DNA from: Saprospiraceae bacterium
Lineage (GTDB): Bacteria; Bacteroidota; Bacteroidia; Chitinophagales; Saprospiraceae
Length of the DNA stretch: 64,000 nucleotides
Reading direction: 5' to 3'
Assembly (NCBI GenBank): GCA_016722295.1
Contig: JADKGL010000003.1
Span: 124,001 to 188,000, forward strand
Below, piece by piece: positions 17,089-25,404 of the stretch. The position numbers and the translations under genes are program-made. A model generated the notes under the pieces. That model searched no databases. It worked only from the letters and a program-made list of their open reading frames with translations, and was not told where the DNA came from. Each line of letters begins with the position of its first letter. The stretch's first letter is position 1.

Positions 17089-18201
17089 ATGAAAAAATTA
17101 ATATTTTCCTTGTTCTCAGTAATGTGTTCCGTCGCACTTCTAATAGCTCAAGATTCACCTATCCAAAAAAAGACAGAATCTAAGATTATCATTAAAAAAA
17201 TTGAAAGAAGTGGAGATGAAAAACTGACCGATGTACAAATTCAAATCCTTATAGATTCTGTGCTTAGTTTAGAAGGTATAAATGGTGATCAAATTCAGTT
17301 GAACGACATGAATACTGATGATGTACAAACAATAGAAAAGGATGGCAAAAAAATTAAAATAGTCAAACGCTCGAGCTGTACTGCAGGAGATGTAAAATCT
17401 TGTACAAAGGCTTTGAAGTCAAGTACAAATAAAGCAGTTATAGGTGTGCAACTTGAAGATGCAGCAGGAAATAATGGAGCAACAATAATCGAAGTGTTCA
17501 ATACAAGTGGAGCTCAGGAAGCAGGTCTTCAAGAAGGAGATTTACTTATGGAAATCAATGGGAAAAAAGTGATGGGAATGGAAGATGTCATTTCACAGTT
17601 ATCAAGTAAAAACCCTGATGATGAAATTAAAGTAAAATATATGCGAGACGGAATAATCGCAAAAGCTAAAATCAAACTTCAAGACCCTATTGCTTTAAAT
17701 AATAACTGCTGCCCTGAGAGTAAAACTTGTTGTAAAAATGGGCAAAAGATTTGCAAGCCAGATGAAATGAATCAAATCAAAAAAATGATCATCATGGAAG
17801 ATGAGAATGGTAAGAAAACAGAACGTATCATAGAAGGCGAGAATGAGATCATTATAAACTCTGATGGGAAAGATAAAGAGGTCAAGATCATGCGTAAAAG
17901 CAATGAGGACAAAGTGGTGAAAATGATCACTACTGATGAGTCAGAGTCACTTATGATCGAGTATAACACCTATCCTAACCCTAATCAAGGTCTTTTAAAA
18001 GTAAATTTTACAGGGCAAAAAGACAAACCAACAGTCATCCAAGTAATCGATATGAAAGGCAATGAAGTTTATGTCGAAAAGCTTGATAACTTTGATGGAA
18101 CATATAATAAAGAAATAAATTTGACGGGTGTAAAAGGTACATTAATTCTCAATATCAGACAGGGTGAAAAAATTATTTCTGAAAAAATAATTGTAAAATA
18201 A
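17089..18201 (+). CDS. Secreted PDZ-domain protein with Cys cluster and T9SS sorting domain
   Basis: This 370-residue exported protein has a signal peptide (MKKLIFSLFSVMCSVALLIAQ). A PDZ domain (about residues 120-200) has the HtrA-like pattern VIGVQLED, AGLQEGDLLMEINGKKVMGMEDV and KVKYMRDG. Then come a Cys-rich linker (CCPESKTCCKNG) and a charged segment with repeated GKDKE/NGKKT stretches. The C-terminal ~80 residues form a T9SS-type sorting domain (YNTYPNPNQGLLKV, VIDMKGNEVY, LILNIRQGEKI). The gene follows the M56 sensor after 14 nt and appears to be its operon partner. An envelope ligand or substrate-presenting role is inference; no protease domain is present. Confidence 0.78.
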   Translation: MKKLIFSLFSVMCSVALLIAQDSPIQKKTESKIIIKKIERSGDEKLTDVQIQILIDSVLSLEGINGDQIQLNDMNTDDVQTIEKDGKKIKIVKRSSCTAGDVKSCTKALKSSTNKAVIGVQLEDAAGNNGATIIEVFNTSGAQEAGLQEGDLLMEINGKKVMGMEDVISQLSSKNPDDEIKVKYMRDGIIAKAKIKLQDPIALNNNCCPESKTCCKNGQKICKPDEMNQIKKMIIMEDENGKKTERIIEGENEIIINSDGKDKEVKIMRKSNEDKVVKMITTDESESLMIEYNTYPNPNQGLLKVNFTGQKDKPTVIQVIDMKGNEVYVEKLDNFDGTYNKEINLTGVKGTLILNIRQGEKIISEKIIVK

Positions 18202-18220
18202 ACAAAACTTGTTACCTTTG
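18191..18220 (+). promoter_or_regulatory. Near-consensus Bacteroidota promoter
   Basis: TTG at 18191-18193 and TACCTTTG at 18213-18220 are separated by 19 bp, the best -33/-7 pair in the window. It overlaps the last codons of the PDZ gene and faces a hairpin terminator only ~40 nt downstream. TACC-TTT-GGTA is itself a small palindrome. Confidence 0.6.
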
Positions 18221-18225
18221 GTACA

Positions 18226-18288
18226 AGTAGTATAGTTTAATAACCAAAATTTTATGCGTCCGGAATGGGAAACCGTTCCGGATTTTTT
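18226..18288 (+). ncRNA. Candidate ~60-nt small RNA or attenuator leader
   Basis: A strong promoter (18191-18220) is followed ~40 nt later by an intrinsic terminator, with no reading frame between. The result would be a transcript of about 60 nt. It is either a free small RNA or a leader that attenuates the lipoprotein gene starting at 18307. The exact 5' end is inferred from promoter geometry. Confidence 0.4.
18259..18288 (+). terminator. Intrinsic terminator with GAAA tetraloop
   Basis: A 10-bp stem (TCCGGAATGG with CCGTTCCGGA, one T-G wobble) closed by a GAAA loop is followed by six T. It ends the blaI-blaR1-PDZ transcript and the candidate small RNA. Confidence 0.8.
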
Positions 18289-18306
18289 ATTTAAAAAAAT
18301 CGTAAT

Positions 18307-18684
18307 ATGTCATTAAAAATTTCAACAATTCTTGTATTAGCAACGATCTTCTTTAACTCATGCAAAGAAAAAACTGCACATGAAAGTACGAAAACAGATC
18401 CTCAAAGTGTACAAACAGCTGAGTCCAATACTGCAAACAAAGCTGAGCATGACTCACCATCCATGTTTAAGAGTACAGTAATTGATGCGAATGGTCAAAA
18501 ATTGGAGATGACTTTTGATAAGATAAAGGATAATGTTACTGTATACTTTAACAATGAAGAAATCAAGCTAACGAGCCAACAACCAGCCTCTGGAATTTGG
18601 TATAAAAACGACCATTACGAACTTAGAGGAAAAGGAGAAGAAATTGAGCTAATGAAAGATGGCTCGGTGATTTTTAAAAAGTAA
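18307..18684 (+). CDS. MliC-like lipoprotein
   Basis: This 125-residue lipoprotein has a short signal and lipobox (FFNSC). After a polar linker, the last ~75 residues resemble the MliC/PliC lysozyme-inhibitor fold: an acyl strand FKSTVIDANGQKLEMTF, then VTVYFNNEEIKL, then SGIWYKNDHYELRGKGEEIELM, matching the usual SG-x-x-Y and W-x-x-G-x-x-A/E pattern. Family members protect against host or competitor c-type lysozyme; the divergence leaves specificity open. Its TAA stop overlaps the end of a 165-bp MITE copy, so the present C-terminus may have been set by that insertion. Confidence 0.68.
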   Translation: MSLKISTILVLATIFFNSCKEKTAHESTKTDPQSVQTAESNTANKAEHDSPSMFKSTVIDANGQKLEMTFDKIKDNVTVYFNNEEIKLTSQQPASGIWYKNDHYELRGKGEEIELMKDGSVIFKK

Positions 18685-18847
18685 TACAGAAGTGAAATAC
18701 ACCCTAGTCCAATATTATGCGATAGATTCGCCCATAAATCGTTACAACTACTTGATGTCGTGACCCACTACATCTCTAGGTTGCGCATTGTCTGGACAAA
18801 TTTCTCATCATATTATTTTTGGCTATTATATAATATACTTTGGCATA
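18683..18847 (-). mobile_element. 165-bp MITE, copy 1 (inverted relative to copy 2)
   Basis: The reverse complement of this stretch aligns over its whole length with 25786-25950. Shared landmarks are AAATTTGTCCAGA, GTGGGTCAC-ACATC, GGGCGAAT and ATAATATTGGACTAG. Both copies are 165 bp and end in related terminal inverted repeats of consensus AATACCAAWGTGAAWTAYA; here the ends are more decayed. No transposase is encoded. The left edge lies inside the stop codon of the preceding lipoprotein gene. Confidence 0.65.
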
Positions 18848-18915
18848 AAAGGATAGAAACAAAGATGGTTTTTATTTACAATGAAAACCATAGATTTTGA
18901 AAATAGTGATCCAAC

Positions 18916-20064
18916 TTATATTTTAACAAATTTTGTAACTACTCGATCTAGATTATTGCTTAATTCCATTGTATAAATTCCTGGCTTCAAATAAGAAATA
19001 TCACAGTCATTAATTGTTGAAGTATTTTTAAGATGAATGGTTATCGCACCATCAATTGAATACACTTTCAGTTCATTGTATTTCGATTGAAGAATATTGA
19101 TTTTCTCAATTGCGGGATTGGGAAATATTTTGACTTCAGCATGATGTAAATCATTGTTATTAGTAATCAATTTAAACTGGCTAAAAAATCTCCAAATCTC
19201 TTTACTTGCATTAAAGTCTTGACATGTGACACCTATAGGGAAAATTGATCCTGGCCATGTGTGTCCTCCACCAATAACTTTGAAGTGTTCCACCAAAGCG
19301 TCACCAGTTGAAGTCGAATAAATGTGGTGTTCTGCTGTGGCACCATCTGCAGTATTTGTATTGGGTACTTGATTAATTTGAGGTGTAGGGTTACAGCCAT
19401 TTTTTGCAGCCCAAAATGCTACCAAAGCTGGAATTGCTTTTATTCCAGTAGTGCCGTTGTAAGGGACTGTATTGTCTGCAGTGCCATGGATTTCAAGAAT
19501 TGGGACAGGCCGACTAGATTTACATTTTTGATCCATCAAAGGCGTAGAAGAACCAGTCACTGAAGCTATAGCTGCAAATCGCAAACTAGAGCAAGCCAAA
19601 AAATAAGACATAAAGCCACCATTGGACATTCCTGTGGCATAGATCCGATTTGGGTCTATAGTATATTTTAATTGAAGAGAATCAATCAATGCTTCGACAA
19701 ATCCAACATCATCGACAGATTCACCCACAGCTAGTCCAACATTCCAAAAAGGAACCCCAGCAGTTTTGCTCACCGTGCCATTTGGATGAACCAGTAGAAA
19801 TCCAGCCGTATCTGCAATACTTCTGAAGTCGCCATAAAACTCTTGTTGCTGCGCATTGGAAGTCAAACCATGAAAATTGAACACTAGAGGGACTGCTTTC
19901 TTAGAATCGAAATTCTTTGGAATATACAATCTATAATCTCTAATCAGTCCATCGTGTTTGATTGTACCTGTTATTGTAGTTTGCGCCATCCCAACTGTGC
20001 TCAAAAATAACATTGTGAAAGCTACAAGTGCAGTACAAAATTGAAAGCGATAAAAATGAATCAT
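18916..20064 (-). CDS. Secreted PHB-depolymerase/feruloyl-esterase family esterase with T9SS domain
   Basis: This 382-residue alpha/beta-hydrolase has a signal peptide (to about AQTTITG). Catalytic residues are visible: nucleophile Ser147 in GMSNGG, acid in HGTADNTVPY, and His in GGGHTWPG. The oxyanion region is FHGLTSN. This is the LpqC/PHB depolymerase type, whose members hydrolyse polyester, feruloyl or acetyl-xylan esters; the substrate is not determined. The final ~75 residues are a T9SS sorting domain (VKIFPNPAIEKINI, then KPGIYTMEL), so the enzyme is likely released or surface-anchored. It is monocistronic, ending near the MITE. Confidence 0.88.
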   Translation of the reverse strand: MIHFYRFQFCTALVAFTMLFLSTVGMAQTTITGTIKHDGLIRDYRLYIPKNFDSKKAVPLVFNFHGLTSNAQQQEFYGDFRSIADTAGFLLVHPNGTVSKTAGVPFWNVGLAVGESVDDVGFVEALIDSLQLKYTIDPNRIYATGMSNGGFMSYFLACSSLRFAAIASVTGSSTPLMDQKCKSSRPVPILEIHGTADNTVPYNGTTGIKAIPALVAFWAAKNGCNPTPQINQVPNTNTADGATAEHHIYSTSTGDALVEHFKVIGGGHTWPGSIFPIGVTCQDFNASKEIWRFFSQFKLITNNNDLHHAEVKIFPNPAIEKINILQSKYNELKVYSIDGAITIHLKNTSTINDCDISYLKPGIYTMELSNNLDRVVTKFVKI

Positions 20065-20095
20065 TTTGTTTTATTTTCTATAGCAATACAAAAAC

Positions 20096-20103
20096 CAAAA
20101 ATA
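20096..20103 (-). promoter_or_regulatory. -7 promoter box (TATTTTTG) of the esterase gene
   Basis: This minus-strand match to TAnnTTTG lies 31 nt upstream of the ATG at 20064. Confidence 0.35.
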
Positions 20104-20183
20104 TAACCATTTTTTATATTAGCTGTTACTAATTTAGGTGCAACGCTTAAAAAGCTCTTTATTTTGTACAGCAAATAAAAAAT

Positions 20184-20675
20184 ATGTTTAAAAAAATACT
20201 TTACCTATTGTTGATTTCATTTATTGTTATTCAGTTTTTTCAAATCAATAAAACGCCTAGCAATGCTTTGAGTGGAGATATTAAAACTAAATATTCTGTT
20301 TCAGAATCCTTGGATAAAACATTAAAAGTAGCATGTAATGATTGCCATAGCAACGAAACCAAATATCCTTGGTATGCATCAATTCAACCTATCGGTTGGT
20401 GGCTTCAAGCGCACATGAATGAAGGGAAAAAACATTTAAATTTTTCAAATTTTACAGAACGTCGCATCGCTTACCAGAATCATAAATTTGAAGAGATCAT
20501 TGAAATGGTTGAGAAAAAAGAGATGCCCATTCCTTCTTATACATGGCTTGGATTGCATCCAGAAGCAAAGTTGACTGATCCGCAGCGACAAGAAATAATT
20601 GATTGGGCAAAATCAAATATGTCCTTATTATCCTCCACATATCCACCTGACAGCCTTGTTTTAAAACGAAATTAA
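20184..20675 (+). CDS. Haem-binding domain (Haem_bd) protein, membrane-anchored
   Basis: This 163-residue protein has an N-terminal hydrophobic anchor (ILYLLLISFIVIQFFQI) and a periplasmic Haem_bd domain with a c-type haem motif CNDCHSNET, followed by the family signature YPWYASIQPIGWWLQAHMNEGKKHLNFS and the closing PSYTWLGLHPEAKLTDPQR. Such proteins are mono-haem cytochrome-like, with a probable electron-transfer role. It stands alone. Confidence 0.87.
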   Translation: MFKKILYLLLISFIVIQFFQINKTPSNALSGDIKTKYSVSESLDKTLKVACNDCHSNETKYPWYASIQPIGWWLQAHMNEGKKHLNFSNFTERRIAYQNHKFEEIIEMVEKKEMPIPSYTWLGLHPEAKLTDPQRQEIIDWAKSNMSLLSSTYPPDSLVLKRN

Positions 20676-20818
20676 ATTTTATAGTAAAAGATTACTACTG
20701 AATAATTTACATATTTGGATTTTGAAATATGTAGTCATTGTACTGCAGATTGCTAAAATTCCCATATATTAGCATTTTGTTTAATATATAAAATATTGAT
20801 TTAATGAGCTGTATTAAT

Positions 20819-21346
20819 ATGAAACTTCTTTTTGTAGCCAGTTTGGTTTTAATGTTTTCTTCTTGTAAGAGCAATGAAAAATTGAGAGTAAGTCATAGAT
20901 CTCAGCAAGAGGACAGTTCTAAGTGGGACCAACTTCGATTGACTATTATCACTTTAGCGAAAGAACAAGTTGGTAAGAAATATCAAAGAAGCTCCAAAGG
21001 GCCCAACAGTTATGATTGTTCAGGACTAGTACATTATGTTTATAACAGGATGGAGATGCCAGTAGGGGCAAGTGCATCTGACCAATGCCAACAAGGCAAA
21101 AAGATAGAACTTGATAATGCAAAAAAAGGGGATTTAATATTTTTTGGAGGCAAAGATCATATTACTCATGTTGGCATTATTACCGAAAATAGTAAGAATA
21201 GATTAATGATGGTGCATAGTTCTTCTTCAAGAGGAGTAATAGAAGAGAATGTATTGAATTCAGACTATTGGGTGAGACGCATTAGACATATCACAAGTTT
21301 AACCAGCTATAAAAAAGAAAAAGATATCAGTATGAAGAACCGTTAG
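20819..21346 (+). CDS. NlpC/P60 (C40) peptidase lipoprotein
   Basis: The ATG at 20819 gives 175 residues with a lipoprotein signal (MKLLFVASLVLMFSSC); the ATG at 20804 adds five residues. The C40 triad is clear: Cys67 in YDCSGLVHYVY, His117 in THVGI, and a third polar residue His133 in MMVHSSSSRG. Enzymes of this type cut D-gamma-glutamyl-diamino acid bonds in peptidoglycan stem peptides. It likely acts at the periplasmic or outer-membrane face as a cell-wall hydrolase and lies upstream of adk, with a separate promoter between. Confidence 0.87.
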   Translation: MKLLFVASLVLMFSSCKSNEKLRVSHRSQQEDSSKWDQLRLTIITLAKEQVGKKYQRSSKGPNSYDCSGLVHYVYNRMEMPVGASASDQCQQGKKIELDNAKKGDLIFFGGKDHITHVGIITENSKNRLMMVHSSSSRGVIEENVLNSDYWVRRIRHITSLTSYKKEKDISMKNR

Positions 21347-21351
21347 GAACG

Positions 21352-21359
21352 TATCTTTG
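21352..21359 (+). promoter_or_regulatory. -7 promoter box (TATCTTTG) of adk-obg
   Basis: This perfect TAnnTTTG match lies 20 nt before the adk ATG, so adk and the closely following obg have their own promoter. Confidence 0.5.
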
Positions 21360-21379
21360 CGAAATAAATTGTTTAGTAG

Positions 21380-21964
21380 ATGATACATTTAATTTTGTTT
21401 GGTCCTCCAGGAAGTGGAAAAGGAACTCAAGCAGCGAAACTTGTTGAAAAATACCAATTAGCTCATATTTCTACAGGAGATCTATTTCGTGCAGAGACAC
21501 AGAATAAGACAGCTCTTGGATTAAAAGCATTAGAATATATGTCACAAGGACAACTTGTGCCTGATGAAGTGACGATTGAGATGCTCCGACTCAAAGTGGA
21601 ATCTTTACCTGATGTAAAGGGATTTATCTATGATGGATTCCCAAGGACTACGCCACAAGCTGAAGCTTTGGATAAAATGCTCGATGATAAATGTCAGAGT
21701 ATCACAGCATTAATCGCTTTAGAGGTGAATGATGATGAGATCGTAAAACGAATTTTGAATCGAGGTTTGACTTCAGGAAGACCAGATGATAATGATGAAT
21801 CGATCATACGCAAACGAATGGAGGAATATCGAAAGAAGACCTCAGTAGTATTTGATTATTATAAAAAATACAATAAATCTCATGCCATCGATGGATATGG
21901 GAGTATAGACGCAATTTTTTCTTCATTGTCTTGTCTTATAGAAGATCAATTGCAAATAACATAA
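21380..21964 (+). CDS. adk: Adenylate kinase
   Basis: This 194-residue cytoplasmic kinase interconverts ATP + AMP and 2 ADP. The P-loop is GPPGSGKGTQ at the N-terminus, followed by the AMP-binding ISTGDLFR and GFIYDGFPRT motifs and the LID arginines in RGLTSGRPDDN. It has the short LID without zinc cysteines, as in other Bacteroidota. The stop is 4 nt before the GTG start of obg, suggesting cotranscription. Confidence 0.96.
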   Translation: MIHLILFGPPGSGKGTQAAKLVEKYQLAHISTGDLFRAETQNKTALGLKALEYMSQGQLVPDEVTIEMLRLKVESLPDVKGFIYDGFPRTTPQAEALDKMLDDKCQSITALIALEVNDDEIVKRILNRGLTSGRPDDNDESIIRKRMEEYRKKTSVVFDYYKKYNKSHAIDGYGSIDAIFSSLSCLIEDQLQIT

Positions 21965-21968
21965 CATA

Positions 21969-22958
21969 GTGGCTGAACAAAATTTTGTAGATTATGTCAA
22001 AATCCTCTTTCGATCTGGAAATGGAGGTCAAGGCTCTGTTCATTTTTTAAGGTTAAAAGGAGTACCCAAAGGTGGTCCAGATGGTGGTAATGGTGGACGT
22101 GGTGGACATATTATTTTAAAGGGTAATGCACAATTATGGACACTGTTGCATTTAAAATACAGAAAGCATATTTATGCCGACAATGGCGTCAATGGCAGTG
22201 AATCAAATAGTACGGGAGCAGATGGGGACGATATCATCGTCGAAGTGCCATTGGGTACAGTTGCTATTGATCCAGAGACAAAAGAAAAACTAGCAGAGAT
22301 CACTGAAGATGGAGAAAAAATCATACTCATGAAAGGTGGTCGCGGTGGCAAAGGAAATGCATTTTTCGCTACATCGACTCAGCAATCACCAGATTATAGT
22401 CAACCAGGCGAAGCAGGCAAAGAAGCTTGGACCATACTTGAATTGAAAATCTTAGCAGATGTCGGACTTGTAGGTTTTCCAAATGCCGGAAAGTCTACAC
22501 TGCTTTCAGCGCTTTCTTCAGCTCGACCAGAGATAGCAGATTACCCATTCACTACACTAGTACCAAATCTAGGCATAGTAAAATATAGAGACAATAGATC
22601 TTTTGTCATGGCGGACATTCCTGGGATCATTGAAGATGCACATTTAGGTAAAGGTCTGGGCACAAGATTTCTTAGACATATCGAGCGAAATAGTGCACTA
22701 CTGTTTATGATTCCGTGCGATAGCCAAGATATAAAAAAAGAATATCAAATTCTTCTCCACGAATTGGAATCACACAATCCAGAATTGATGTACAAGCCAA
22801 GGATTTTAGCTATCACCAAGACGGATATTGTAGAATCCGAATGGGAGAATCTCATCAAAGATGAACTTCCGGATGAAATTCCGCATGTATTTATATCTTC
22901 AGTAACTGGAAAAGGAATAGATCGATTGAAAGATTTGATTTGGGAAATGATAAACTAA
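21969..22958 (+). CDS. obgE: GTPase ObgE/CgtA
   Basis: This 329-residue ribosome-assembly GTPase starts at a GTG (21969). The choice is supported by the canonical N-terminus xNFVDYVKI-x2-RSGNGGQGSVHF immediately after it. The Gly-rich Obg fold (GGPDGGNGGRGG, KGGRGGKGNAFF) occupies residues 1-160. The G domain has GFPNAGKST, FTTLVPNLG, DIPGIIE, TKTD and SS motifs. It lacks the long C-terminal extension of some Obg proteins. It acts in 50S maturation and growth control. Confidence 0.96.
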   Translation: MAEQNFVDYVKILFRSGNGGQGSVHFLRLKGVPKGGPDGGNGGRGGHIILKGNAQLWTLLHLKYRKHIYADNGVNGSESNSTGADGDDIIVEVPLGTVAIDPETKEKLAEITEDGEKIILMKGGRGGKGNAFFATSTQQSPDYSQPGEAGKEAWTILELKILADVGLVGFPNAGKSTLLSALSSARPEIADYPFTTLVPNLGIVKYRDNRSFVMADIPGIIEDAHLGKGLGTRFLRHIERNSALLFMIPCDSQDIKKEYQILLHELESHNPELMYKPRILAITKTDIVESEWENLIKDELPDEIPHVFISSVTGKGIDRLKDLIWEMIN

Positions 22959-23035
22959 GCATTAAAATCATTTTGGCTCATATCGAAAAAATGTGCAAAA
23001 CTTTATTGAATAGTTTTTACTTTTATCTCAAAATC

Positions 23036-23043
23036 TAAATTTG
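23036..23043 (+). promoter_or_regulatory. -7 promoter box (TAAATTTG) 5 nt before the aminotransferase ATG
   Basis: This TAnnTTTG match ends five bases before the ATG at 23049, predicting a leaderless or nearly leaderless mRNA. Confidence 0.5.
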
Positions 23044-23048
23044 CTATC

Positions 23049-24488
23049 ATGTCAAATGTAAAAGACCATTTTTCAAAATTTCGAGAGGGTATCGTTGGAC
23101 AAGGTTTACAAATTGAAACAGTGTATGGCACCAAACCTCTACTTTATGCAGATTGGGTTGCAAGTGGTAGGATATATATGCCAATCGAACAAAAACTTTT
23201 AACTGAATACGCACCCTATTTAGCCAATACACATACGGAGGCTACTTTTACTGGATCTTTGATGACGAAAGCATATCATGACGCAAAGCAAAATATAAAA
23301 CAGCACTTTGGAGCAAGTGCCACTGATATCCTCATACCCTGTGGAACTGGGATGACAGGTGCATTAGCTAAATTATTGAGAATTTTGGGCTTGCGATGTC
23401 CAGAACAATTAAAACATCATTTACATATATCGGCTGAGGACAGACCTATTGTTTTTTTGACACACATGGAGCATCATTCCAATCAAACACCTTGGCTGGA
23501 ATCTATTTGTGAAGTAATGATTATCAACCCTGATGAGAATGGACTGCCAGATGTAAAGCATTTTGATCAGTTATTAAAGCAATATTCAGGTAGAAAAAAT
23601 AAAATAGCAAGTATCACCGCATGTTCAAATGTCACTGGAGTGATCACACCATATCATCAGATGGCTGAGATGATTCATCTTGCGGGAGGATTGTGCTTTG
23701 TAGATTTTGCCTGTAGTGCTCCTTATGTTGAAATCAATATGCATCCAAATGAAGAACTTCAGAAACTAGATGCAATCTTTTTTTCACCACATAAATTTTT
23801 AGGTGGGCCAGGGACACCTGGAATAGTAATTTTTGATTCAAAGCTCTACACAAATAAAATACCTGATCATCCAGGAGGTGGCACTGTAAAATGGACAAAT
23901 CCTTGGGGTGAGCATTCTTATATTGATTCTATTGAGGAGAGAGAAGATGGCGGGACTCCTCCTTTTTATCAAACGATAAAAGCCTCACTTGCAATAGATC
24001 TAAAAGAAGAAATGAATCCGAAATTGATGTTGATTCGAGAAGAAGAAATGATGAAAAAATTATTTGATTCATTCACAGGACTTTCAGATATGCACATTCT
24101 CGCAGAAAACAATCAACATCGAGTGGCAGCATTTTCATTTTATATCAAAGATTTACACTATAATCTTGGTGTGCGATTATTGAATGATTTGTATGGAATT
24201 CAAGTACGAGGGGGTTGCAGTTGTGCAGGCACATATGGACATTATCTATTTGACATCCCGATAGAAAAATCTCATTCTATTTGTGAACTCATTGACCAAG
24301 GAGATAATAGCGAAAAGCCAGGATGGATTCGACTCTCTATACATCCTACCATGACAGATGAAGAGTTGGATTACATTATAAATGCAATACACGATATTCG
24401 CACAAATTTTATGAGCCTAAAAGAAGAGTATATTTATAACAATGCGCAGAATCAATTTCTTCATTCAAAAGAAGCCTTAGTGGTCTAG
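23049..24488 (+). CDS. Class V PLP-dependent aminotransferase (cysteine desulfurase-like)
   Basis: This 479-residue fold-type I PLP enzyme has a Schiff-base Lys249 in FFSPHKFLGGPG, a cofactor-binding Asp in VDFACSAPY and the substrate-loop motif RGGCSCAGTYG (Cys390 and Cys392). The N-terminus resembles family members that act on cysteine or cysteine-containing peptides (GTKPLLYADWVASGR). It lacks a neighbouring IscU/SufU scaffold, so it is more likely a specialised sulfur-amino-acid or selenocysteine-type lyase than the main Fe-S desulfurase. It is transcribed alone from the promoter at 23036. Confidence 0.85.
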   Translation: MSNVKDHFSKFREGIVGQGLQIETVYGTKPLLYADWVASGRIYMPIEQKLLTEYAPYLANTHTEATFTGSLMTKAYHDAKQNIKQHFGASATDILIPCGTGMTGALAKLLRILGLRCPEQLKHHLHISAEDRPIVFLTHMEHHSNQTPWLESICEVMIINPDENGLPDVKHFDQLLKQYSGRKNKIASITACSNVTGVITPYHQMAEMIHLAGGLCFVDFACSAPYVEINMHPNEELQKLDAIFFSPHKFLGGPGTPGIVIFDSKLYTNKIPDHPGGGTVKWTNPWGEHSYIDSIEEREDGGTPPFYQTIKASLAIDLKEEMNPKLMLIREEEMMKKLFDSFTGLSDMHILAENNQHRVAAFSFYIKDLHYNLGVRLLNDLYGIQVRGGCSCAGTYGHYLFDIPIEKSHSICELIDQGDNSEKPGWIRLSIHPTMTDEELDYIINAIHDIRTNFMSLKEEYIYNNAQNQFLHSKEALVV

Positions 24489-24498
24489 CACAGAACTC

Positions 24499-25212
24499 CT
24501 AAGAAATAAAATATTTGCTCAAAAGTAATTTTTTGAATGTTCTTGAAAATGGGGCTTGACCATTTTTGAAATTGACTACATTTTCATCCAAATTGACAGA
24601 TTGAATAAAATTCATATTCACAATATAGGATTGATGCATTTTAATAAAATTGCTCGGCAATCGCGTGATGAAGTCATTCAATGTAGAGCGAATCATATAA
24701 AAACTACCGTCCGAAAATATTTTGAGATATTTTCCATCCACAGTGATGTATTCGATATTATCAATCACAATTTTCTTTAAGTATCTACCTGATTTTACAA
24801 GGAAAAATTCATTCAGAATTGAAAGTTTGTGAATATGATCGTTTCGATTTAAGTTTAATACGATTGACTTTTCAATTTCAAAGTCAGAAGCATTTTTAGG
24901 TAAAAAATCAACTAAATTGATCTCCTTGATCTGGTTAAGTACATCGTGATTGTAGTATGTCGATATCACGATAGTGGGTATAGGAAATGAAATCTGCAAT
25001 CCTCGAAAAATATCCAAAGCAGTCTTTCCATTCTCTAGAAAAAAGTCAGTTATGATCAAATCTGGTGTCTGATCATAGATACAATCAATCGCCTCCTTAA
25101 TCGTAGAAGCAATTCGAATCTGATTGAATTTTAAATAGCTAAGCTTATTAGCAAATATATTTAAATGAAATTTATCATCATCAACTAATAGCAAATTTAC
25201 ATTTGTATTCAT
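24499..25212 (-). CDS. LytTR-type DNA-binding response regulator
   Basis: The 237-residue product starts at the ATG at 25212 (a TTG one codon earlier is possible). The receiver domain has DDD at residues 11-13, phosphoacceptor Asp56 in LIITDFF and Lys106 in FLPKNAS. The C-terminal ~100 residues are a LytTR domain (IEYITVDGKYLKIFSDG, then FIKMHQSYIVN), which binds direct-repeat promoters. No LytS-type histidine kinase is adjacent, so it is an orphan here. A strong terminator facing it lies 144 bp upstream and insulates it from the lipoprotein array. Confidence 0.9.
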   Translation of the reverse strand: MNTNVNLLLVDDDKFHLNIFANKLSYLKFNQIRIASTIKEAIDCIYDQTPDLIITDFFLENGKTALDIFRGLQISFPIPTIVISTYYNHDVLNQIKEINLVDFLPKNASDFEIEKSIVLNLNRNDHIHKLSILNEFFLVKSGRYLKKIVIDNIEYITVDGKYLKIFSDGSFYMIRSTLNDFITRLPSNFIKMHQSYIVNMNFIQSVNLDENVVNFKNGQAPFSRTFKKLLLSKYFIS

Positions 25213-25355
25213 CAATCTTAATTAATTAAAAATTAGACAAAAAAATTGAATAGGATAGAAGAGATGAACAACAACTTTCTGAATAACTGTCAAAAGGTGA
25301 GATTTTAATTAGCAATTATATTAGATTCCATTCCTTAGGTACTAATTCATTTATC

Positions 25356-25382
25356 AAAAAAAGGCACTTCCTGCGAAGTGCC
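25356..25382 (-). terminator. Intrinsic terminator, minus strand
   Basis: A perfect 8-bp stem (GGCACTTC with GAAGTGCC, 4-nt loop) is followed on the minus strand by seven T. It stops leftward transcription from the lipoprotein array before the LytTR regulator. Confidence 0.75.
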
Positions 25383-25384
25383 AC

Positions 25385-25404
25385 AATGAATGAATGAATG
25401 AATG
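25385..25404. repeat. (AATG)5 tetranucleotide microsatellite
   Basis: Five exact AATG units are followed by AATT, directly beside the terminator stem. Such tracts can slip during replication, but no reading frame crosses this one. Confidence 0.8.
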
